Below are positions 1 through 4,435 of a stretch of 5,703 nt of DNA, in pieces (positions within the stretch are counted from its first letter, which is position 1; the number at the start of each line of letters is the position of its first letter). Location of the stretch: NCBI GenBank assembly GCA_937900975.1, contig CALCPC010000694.1, positions 1-5,703 on the forward strand, in the 5' to 3' direction. Made by a program: the position numbers and the translations under genes. This stretch comes from an uncultured Paracoccaceae bacterium. Lineage in GTDB: Bacteria; Pseudomonadota; Alphaproteobacteria; Rhodobacterales; Rhodobacteraceae. The notes under the pieces are model-generated. The model made no database searches. It worked only from the letters and a program-made list of their open reading frames with translations, and had not been told where the DNA came from.

Positions 1-260
1 GTAAGATGCGCGACCCAGCGCGCCAACGCGATTTCCGTCAGAAAGCAGAGATCGCCGCTCCCCGGCGTTGGGCGGTGGGCCTTGGGCTCAAACTCCCGCC
101 CCGCGGGGTGGAGGTTGATCTTCTGACGCCCGAGGGCCAGCGCTGTCCGCCCCGCGCCGAACGTCACCGCGCGCATGCCCAGCACCGTCTCGTAGAACGC
201 AACCGTATCGGCGATCGATGCCACCGTCAGCACCAGATGATCGAGCGTCTCGACCTTCAT
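1..260 (-). CDS. VOC (glyoxalase/bleomycin resistance fold) family protein, partial (C-terminus off window)
   Basis: The minus strand reads from ATG at 260 and stays open to the window edge (86 codons). The protein begins MKVETLDHLVLTVASI, followed by AFYETVLGM, a QKINLHPAG segment near residues 46-54 and GSADLCFLTE near 68-77. This is the beta-alpha-beta-beta-beta order of the vicinal-oxygen-chelate fold; the wording is close to the GLOD5/YaeR-like 'VOC family virulence protein' group, usually about 125-130 aa, so roughly a third is missing. His8 in LDHLVL and His51 in INLH sit where this fold often places metal ligands. The start is supported by GGAGGG 4 nt upstream of ATG. Family membership is clear; substrate is unknown, and a true lactoylglutathione lyase role is not shown. 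It is divergent from the creatinase gene. Confidence 0.88.
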   Translation of the reverse strand, partial: MKVETLDHLVLTVASIADTVAFYETVLGMRAVTFGAGRTALALGRQKINLHPAGREFEPKAHRPTPGSGDLCFLTEIALARWVAHL

Positions 261-453
261 CCCGCCCTCCCAAACCACGGCATCTTGCGATGCAAATATC
301 CATTCCTTAGACACAGAGATGCGGCCCGGCGCCACCCTGCGCGGCCGCCTCGAATTGGCTGAAGACGGAAGGTCGCCCCATGCCACGCACCCCCCCTTCC
401 CCCGCGACCGCCCGCACCTCCGCGCCCATTGTCCAGCGCGCCTTAGGCGCCGC
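261..453. promoter_or_regulatory. Divergent intergenic region between VOC gene and creatinase
   Basis: This 193-nt gap must hold the promoters of both divergent genes. A weak sigma70-like pair for the plus strand is TTGCGA (285-290) and TAGACA (308-313) with 17 nt between; the -10 box is poor. The -35 candidate lies in a short inverted repeat TTGC-GAT-GCAA (285-295), which could be an operator half-site pair. A strong Shine-Dalgarno GGAAGG lies at 367-372 and serves the small ORF at 380-457. The function of each element is inferred from sequence only. Confidence 0.3.
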
Positions 454-457
454 ATGA
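380..457 (+). CDS. Possible 25-aa leader peptide overlapping the creatinase start
   Basis: An ATG at 380 follows GGAAGG (367-372) with 7-nt spacing, the best ribosome binding site on the plus strand here. The frame encodes 25 residues, starting MPRTPPSPATARTS and ending RALGAA, rich in Pro, Ala and Thr. Its TGA (455-457) overlaps the creatinase ATG (454-456) as ATGA, the classic arrangement for translational coupling. I recognise no homologue, and it has no membrane segment or run of a single regulatory amino acid. It may be a short upstream ORF that delivers ribosomes to the creatinase start, or chance in GC-rich DNA. Conservation of the ORF and its stop position in relatives would decide. 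Confidence 0.35.
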   Translation: MPRTPPSPATARTSAPIVQRALGAA

Positions 458-1671
458 GCGGCACGGACCCCCGCCCGGGCCATTTCGTCCGCCCCAACGG
501 CCCGCGCGCGCCGCTGCCGTTCGCACCCGCCGAATACCACGCCCGGCTTGCCACGCTGCGCGACATCATGGCCGGGCGCGATGTGGCGGCGGTCCTGCTG
601 ACTTCGATGCACAACATCGCCTATTACACAGGGTTTCTCTATTGCGCGTTTGGCCGGCCCTATGGCTGCGTGGTGACCGAGGATGGCTGCACCACGATCA
701 CCGCCAATATCGATGCGGGCCAGCCCTGGCGCCGCTCGCATTGCGACAACATTATCTACACGGACTGGCAGCGTGAGAATTTCTGGGCCGCCGTCGCCGG
801 CCTGGTGCCGCCCGGGCGTTTGGGGATCGAGGCCGATCACATGTCGCTGTCCGCCATGAACGCGCTTATCAACCATGTGGGCGAGCGGGAGTTGCCGGAC
901 ATCGCCCCCGACACCATGGCCGCGCGAATGATCAAATCTCCTGCTGAAATCGCGTTGATCCGGGGCGGCGCCCGCATCGCCGACATTGGCGGCGCGGCGA
1001 TCCGCGACGCCATCAAACCCGGCGCGCGCGAGATCGATGTCGCCATGGCCGGCCGCGACGCGATGGAAGCGGCCATCGCCGAGGCCTATCCCGAGGCCGA
1101 GATGCGCGACACTTGGGTCTGGTTTCAATCCGGCCTCAACACCGATGGCGCCCATAATCCGGTGACAACACGCCGCCTGACGCCGGGCGACATCCTCAGC
1201 ATGAACACGTTCCCGATGATCTCGGGCTACTATACCGCGTTGGAGCGGACACTGTTTTTGGGCGAGCCCGACGCCGACAGCCGCCGGATCTGGGAGGCGA
1301 ATGTCGCGGCCCACACGCTTGGCCAGTCGCTGATCCGCCCCGGCGCGACCTGCGCCGGCATCTGCGAGGAGCTTAACCGCTTTTTCGCCGATGCCGGGCT
1401 TTTGGACCATCGCTCCTTTGGCTACGGCCACTCCTTCGGCGTTCTCAGCCATTATTACGGGCGCGAAGCGGGGTTGGAATTGCGCGAGGATATCGACACC
1501 GTGCTGGTCCCCGGGATGGTGATCTCGATGGAGCCGATGCTGTGGATCCCCGAAGGCATGCCAGGCGCGGGCGGTTACCGCGAACACGACATCCTGATCG
1601 TCGGCGAAGACGGCGCCGAAAACATCACAGGCTTTCCCTACGGACCCGAGGCGAACATCGTCGCCGCCTAG
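454..1671 (+). CDS. creA: Creatinase (creatine amidinohydrolase), EC 3.5.3.3
   Basis: A 405-aa protein, nearly the length of Pseudomonas putida creatinase (403 aa) and alignable over almost all of it. Creatinase hydrolyses creatine to sarcosine and urea in the cytoplasm; it has the M24 'pita-bread' fold but needs no metal. From memory of the P. putida enzyme, active-site residues F62, R64, H232, Y258, E262, R335 and E358 correspond here to F66, R68, H234, Y260, E264, R337 and E360, all conserved. Long shared blocks include TDWQR, WFQSGLNTDGAHNPVTTR, GYYTALERTLFL, FGYGHSFG, LSHYYGREAGLELRED and GGYREHDILIV. I chose ATG 454 because the family N-terminus aligns there; AGG at 445-447 is a modest binding site. 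An upstream in-frame ATG at 319 would add 45 Arg/His/Pro-rich residues without homology. The gene overlaps the possible leader ORF by ATGA. No other creatine pathway gene is in view. Confidence 0.96.
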   Translation: MSGTDPRPGHFVRPNGPRAPLPFAPAEYHARLATLRDIMAGRDVAAVLLTSMHNIAYYTGFLYCAFGRPYGCVVTEDGCTTITANIDAGQPWRRSHCDNIIYTDWQRENFWAAVAGLVPPGRLGIEADHMSLSAMNALINHVGERELPDIAPDTMAARMIKSPAEIALIRGGARIADIGGAAIRDAIKPGAREIDVAMAGRDAMEAAIAEAYPEAEMRDTWVWFQSGLNTDGAHNPVTTRRLTPGDILSMNTFPMISGYYTALERTLFLGEPDADSRRIWEANVAAHTLGQSLIRPGATCAGICEELNRFFADAGLLDHRSFGYGHSFGVLSHYYGREAGLELREDIDTVLVPGMVISMEPMLWIPEGMPGAGGYREHDILIVGEDGAENITGFPYGPEANIVAA

Positions 1672-2051
1672 AGCGTTTCACTTAATGCTTCAGAAAAGCG
1701 GCGCCGGCCATCGTGTTGCAACCCTCGGTTTCAGGCCGCACGGGGTGGGCCGGGATTGCCACGCATGGCCCGAACGGGCAGCCGGCCCGGATATCGCGGG
1801 GCCGACCCATGGCGGGCATCCGGGAAGAGCCGTCGCCGGTCGTGTCGCGGCCCAAGCGCCCGCAGCGCCGGGGTATAAGGGGTCTGGGACACGCCCAGCG
1901 CCATGCACGCAAGACAAACCGCCCAAACGGCCAACGCCCGTCCGGTCGCGCCAGCGCAAAGCCAAATCATCGCGCCGCGAGGACTGCCGCCCCCCGCGTC
2001 GGCGCGGTTGTGCAGGCGTGCATTCTGGCCGCAGGCCCTGTCGCCGGCCGC
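1672..2051. other. 380-nt region without a clear gene, between convergent creatinase and acyltransferase
   Basis: Several frames are open here, but none gives a recognisable protein; open frames are expected by chance at this G+C. No convincing rho-independent terminator follows creatinase: the best local hairpin is GCTT/AAGC around 1687-1699, too short and without a T-tract. The only stretch that looks protein-like is the minus-strand candidate listed separately at 1682-1970. In the acyltransferase frame the 27 codons just past its TGA also have G or C at most third positions, which hints at former coding but is weak evidence at this composition. Confidence 0.5.
1682..1970 (-). pseudogene. 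Candidate small exported protein, apparently frameshifted
   Basis: On the minus strand an ATG at 1970 opens MIWLCAGATGRALAV followed by WAVCLACMALGVSQTPYTP, resembling a signal peptide or a single membrane helix with possible lipobox-like Cys positions. Near 1855-1862 the protein-like reading moves by one base: removing one G from a GGG run joins LRALG to RDTTGDGSSRMPAM, continuing through CPFGPCVAIPAHP to TAA at 1682. The joined product would be about 95 aa. I recognise no family. There is no good ribosome binding site before 1970, and the acyltransferase stop lies 82 nt upstream. It may be a decayed gene, a sequencing indel in a real gene, or chance. The call rests on composition alone. Confidence 0.22.
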
Positions 2052-2927
2052 TCAATAACTCCGGTTCAGCACGGGCTTTCGGCCGCGCACGGGCTTGTTC
2101 GGTATCAGGACGGAGTAATTGCCCTCATCCCCCGCCCGCATCGTCGCACGATAAAGCGTGTCGGTCGCAATCTCGCTGTCGCGGGACAACGCGCCCCCGT
2201 CCAACGGCTTGCCCGCGCGGATTTTAAAGCTGTGCTTGGATTTGTTCAGCACTTCGTAAAACAGCGTGATGTCGCGCAGCGTCGGGTGCAGCGCGTCGAA
2301 GAGGTAAAACAGCGCCGAATTCCGCGCGGTGATGTGCACCGGCACCACCGGCAGCTTGTATTTCCGCGCCAGCATCGCGGCAGAGGGCAGCCATGGCCGC
2401 TCATGCAACCGAAGTCCGCGGCGCTTGGCCAGCCGGCCCGAGGGGAAAAGCACCGCCAATCGCCCCTCGGCAAACGCGCGCGCGGCATATGTCAGCGTCT
2501 CGCGGTTCGAGGAATGGCTGCGCTTGTCCTTCCGCCACTCCACCGGTGCGATGATCTCGGCGTTTTGGGGCATCACCCGGATCGCATCGCGGTTGGCAAA
2601 AAAGAAAAGATCTGGCCGCCGCGCCCGCAGCGCCGACCACAACATAATGCCGTCCGCAATGCCTGTTGGATGGTTGCACACCATCATCGCAGGCCCGCTG
2701 TCGGGCACATGTTCTAGGCCCGAGAACTCCACATTATGGGCGATCATCTCGGCCAAATGGTCCATGATCGCGGTCGCGGGAAGATGCTGGATTTCCTCGG
2801 CGATCTTCAGCGTTTTGTCGTAGCCCAGCATCAGGTGAAGCAAGCCCCGCACCAGCCGAACATGGGCCCCTTGGCGATAGACCCATGGGGCCCTTTCCGC
2901 GATCAAGGGATCAATTCTATCTCTCAT
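2052..2927 (-). CDS. Lysophospholipid acyltransferase family protein (PlsC-like)
   Basis: A 291-aa protein of the PlsC/LPLAT superfamily, which moves acyl chains from acyl-ACP or acyl-CoA to a lysolipid at the inner membrane. Block 1 is NHPTGIADG at residues 85-93, with His86 the predicted catalytic base and Asp92 its partner; five residues lie between them, as in the 'putative hemolysin' COG3176-type branch (NHPxGxxDG) rather than the commoner HX4D. Block 3 is FPSGRLAKR at 161-169, in place of the usual EGTR. PVVPVHI at 193-199 matches the last core strand. I see no strong membrane helix; RLVRGLLHLMLGY near 24-36 is only mildly amphipathic. Start ATG 2927 is chosen because GGAGG lies 5 nt upstream; an earlier in-frame ATG (2987) lacks this and adds 20 odd residues. 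Substrate is unknown: phosphatidic acid and ornithine-lipid synthesis are both possible. It follows the GST gene by 134 nt. Confidence 0.85.
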   Translation of the reverse strand: MRDRIDPLIAERAPWVYRQGAHVRLVRGLLHLMLGYDKTLKIAEEIQHLPATAIMDHLAEMIAHNVEFSGLEHVPDSGPAMMVCNHPTGIADGIMLWSALRARRPDLFFFANRDAIRVMPQNAEIIAPVEWRKDKRSHSSNRETLTYAARAFAEGRLAVLFPSGRLAKRRGLRLHERPWLPSAAMLARKYKLPVVPVHITARNSALFYLFDALHPTLRDITLFYEVLNKSKHSFKIRAGKPLDGGALSRDSEIATDTLYRATMRAGDEGNYSVLIPNKPVRGRKPVLNRSY

Positions 2928-3061
2928 GCCCCCCTCCGAACCGCGCCGACCCATATGGTTTGCCGGCGTTTTTTGACACATGCGCACCGCCGCAACGCTG
3001 CAGATATATCCCGGATGTGACGCTTATTTTATCAGAGCGCCGGCAAAGACAAAAGACCGGG
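2928..3061 (-). promoter_or_regulatory. Intergenic region with a candidate promoter for the acyltransferase
   Basis: On the minus strand TTGTCT (3052-3047) and TAAAAT (3031-3026) are 15 nt apart, about 100 nt upstream of the acyltransferase ATG; the -10 box is good and the spacing short. A weak terminator-like element for the GST gene overlaps it: CCGG-CTGAC-CCGG just after the GST stop, followed by TCTTTTGTCTTT. Its 4-bp stem makes real termination doubtful. GGAGGGGGG just before 2927 is the acyltransferase ribosome binding site. Confidence 0.33.
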
Positions 3062-3727
3062 TCAGCCGGACGGCTCGAAACCAGCATAGAAAGGCCGAGC
3101 GTAAATTCGCGCAGCCACCTCTGGCGGAAGGGCCGCGCGGAACGCCGCGCGCCCCTCGATCCGCCCCATATAGGCCGCGAGATTTGGGAACGGGTCCAAA
3201 TCGACAAAATGGCGCGCCACATAGACGGAATACCCGATCGCAGTATCGACCGCCGAAAACCCGCCGCTTAGAAGATAGGGCTGCCCCTCCAACGCCCGTT
3301 CGACAACGCCTAAGGCTTTGCCAAGCCGCAGCGTCTCAAGCTTGATCACCAAGGGAGAGCGGTCAGCGGGATTTCGGATCACGATATGCTGTTGGGTCAG
3401 GGTCGCGCACAGCACAGCCACCGTTTCGGCATAGTGCAGCCAGTTCAGCCAGGCCGGCCGGTCGACATGACCCGGCCACCGCCATAAAAGTCCGGGGTCA
3501 TATTGCTCGCAAAGATGCTCACAGATCGCACCGGACTCAAACAACACAACATCGCCATCGATCAATCATGGCACCCGCCCCAAAGGATTGGTGGCAAGGT
3601 AGGACGTCGCGCGCAACTCTTTGCCAAACTCATGAACGACAACCGAAAAGTCGAGCCCGATCTCGTTCATCAGCCAGAAGCTGCGCATCGACCGGGCTTG
3701 GTGGCAGTGGTGGAGCGTGATCGCCAT
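3062..3727 (-). pseudogene. Glutathione S-transferase family gene with an in-frame TGA
   Basis: One continuous frame encodes a full-length GST (222 codons with its final TGA) but has an internal TGA at 3568-3566, codon 54. Before it lies the thioredoxin-like domain: MAITLHHCHQARSMRSFWLM, then LRATSYLATNPLGRVP ending in the family's cis-proline. After it the same frame continues LIDGDVVLFESGAICEHL, where ESGA is the glutathione-binding Glu-Ser, then a complete helical C-terminal domain including FSAVDTAIGY (N-capping box Ser-x-x-Asp). The stop replaces the residue after Val-Pro, usually Ala or another small residue. Nothing else is damaged, so the lesion is recent, a read error, or read through. 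TTG follows the TGA directly, but restarting there would give a GST without most of its glutathione site. Other genes here end in TGA, so the codon is not reassigned. ATG 3727 is chosen from GST homology; its binding site is weak. Confidence 0.85.
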
Positions 3728-3865
3728 GCGTGAACTCTGCACTGTGCTGGGCAGAGAGGTAAAGCGGAACCCGCGGCTGGCCAAAGACGACCGCGCCCGG
3801 CCAAAGCGTCGCGAACGCGCCGATAACCCCCGGGCACCGGCGCTATCCCTCCGCCGCGCGGGGCC
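3728..3865 (-). other. 138-nt intergenic region upstream of the GST gene
   Basis: I see no convincing -35/-10 pair. The stretch carries two copies of CTTTGGCC, 14 nt apart, near 3777-3806 on the minus strand. The GST frame stays open upstream to a TTG at 3784, adding 19 residues (starting MASRGFRF) that do not match the GST fold, so I treat them as untranslated. A GC-rich hairpin borders the left end of the upstream gene and is listed separately. Confidence 0.4.
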
Positions 3866-3878
3866 TTAGCCCGCGCGG
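3854..3878 (-). terminator. GC-rich hairpin over the stop codon of the secreted protein gene
   Basis: Plus-strand arms CCGCGCGGGGC (3854-3864) and GCCCGCGCGG (3869-3878) pair with one bulged G around a 4-nt loop, CTTA, that contains the TAA stop (3868-3866 on the minus strand). The stem is strong, about 10 bp, but no T-tract follows on the minus strand, so it is not a standard intrinsic terminator. It may slow transcription or protect the 3' end of the phaC transcript. Each arm is itself nearly palindromic (CCGCGCGG), so chance in GC-rich DNA is possible. Confidence 0.3.
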
Positions 3879-4435
3879 GCCTCGCAAATCGTCAGTTCCG
3901 ACCGATGCCCGCCCAGCGCTGTCTCTAGGCTTTCGGGGCGCGAGACCTGGCTTGCAAAGGCCCAGCCCTCTTCCGGCTCGTGCTGGGCCAGGACGCTGTC
4001 GCCGGGGCGGATCGCGCCGATCACCTCCGCTTCGGGTTCTGGCGCACGGCGCAGCAGGATCGCGGGGCCGATATAGCCGATGCATTGGCTTTCCGCGCTG
4101 CGGCGCAGCGGTTGCACGTCCAGCGCGCGCCGTTCTCCCAAATCGGGGAGATCAAGCTCTGTCCGATCGGTGTTCACGCGACAGCCCAGACGCTGCTCCC
4201 GCGCGCGGATGCGGGTGACGCGCGCGGCGATATCGCGGCCCACGACCGCCGTCGCGCCGGTGCAGTCGCCATTGTCGAAAACCGCGCGGCCCAGCGGCGA
4301 GCGAAAGCAATAGCCGGCCGCGTCGAAAACCGCATTCCGCGCAAACCAAAGATCGTCGCAAATCGCCGACGCCTCCGCCCCCGTGGCAAAGAGCGCGAAG
4401 ACCGCCGCCAAAACTGCGCGCCTACCGTTTGTCAA
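3866..4435 (-). CDS. Secreted Cys-rich protein with LWFARN/GYCF domain (DUF4453-like) and SH3-like tail
   Basis: A 189-aa protein beginning MTNGRRAVLAAVFALFATG with probable signal peptidase cleavage after EASA (residue 24), so it should reach the periplasm or beyond. The mature part opens with CDDLWFARN (26-34), then GYCF (41-44) and FDNGDC (53-58), a pattern I associate with DUF4453/YARHG-type domains in Rhodobacteraceae; the family name is from memory. Six cysteines (26, 43, 58, 85, 118, 184) could form three disulfides. Residues about 122-164 (LLRRAPEPEAEVIGAIRPGD, then GWAFAS) resemble a bacterial SH3 domain, often a cell-wall or ligand binding module. The start is TTG at 4435: AAGGTGAG lies just upstream and the signal peptide is complete from there. 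The gene overlaps the end of phaC by 14 nt, which suggests translational coupling. Its biochemical role is unknown. Confidence 0.78.
   Translation of the reverse strand: MTNGRRAVLAAVFALFATGAEASAICDDLWFARNAVFDAAGYCFRSPLGRAVFDNGDCTGATAVVGRDIAARVTRIRAREQRLGCRVNTDRTELDLPDLGERRALDVQPLRRSAESQCIGYIGPAILLRRAPEPEAEVIGAIRPGDSVLAQHEPEEGWAFASQVSRPESLETALGGHRSELTICEARAG

Noticed and set aside
389..406. C-rich tract (possible G-quadruplex on the minus strand)
   Set aside because: The runs are interrupted and do not form four regular G-tracts; expected in GC-rich DNA.
319..453. 45-residue N-terminal extension of creatinase from ATG 319
   Set aside because: Arg/His/Pro-rich, no match to creatinase N-termini; the family length fits a start at 454.
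307..1587. Open minus-strand frame of 426 codons opposite creatinase
   Set aside because: The composition (His, Gly, Arg and Ala rich, no recognisable domain) is that of an antisense shadow of a GC-rich gene; creatinase on the other strand has conserved active-site residues throughout.
1690..2055. 121-codon minus-strand frame starting at TTG overlapping the acyltransferase stop
   Set aside because: Arg/Pro/Gly/Trp-rich with no domain, no ribosome site and weaker third-position bias; likely chance.
1713..2717. Open plus-strand frame of 334 codons opposite the acyltransferase
   Set aside because: Arg/Pro/His-rich with no domain; the opposite strand has clear PlsC-type motifs and a good ribosome site.
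2863..2892. Inverted repeat GGGCCCC / GGGGCCC
   Set aside because: Lies inside the N-terminal codons of the acyltransferase and is explained by the coding sequence and G+C content.
3530..3568. Selenocysteine insertion at the GST TGA
   Set aside because: I see no clear SECIS-like stem-loop just after the TGA, the position is not a catalytic Cys or Ser in GSTs, and no selenium genes are in view. Kept only as something to exclude.
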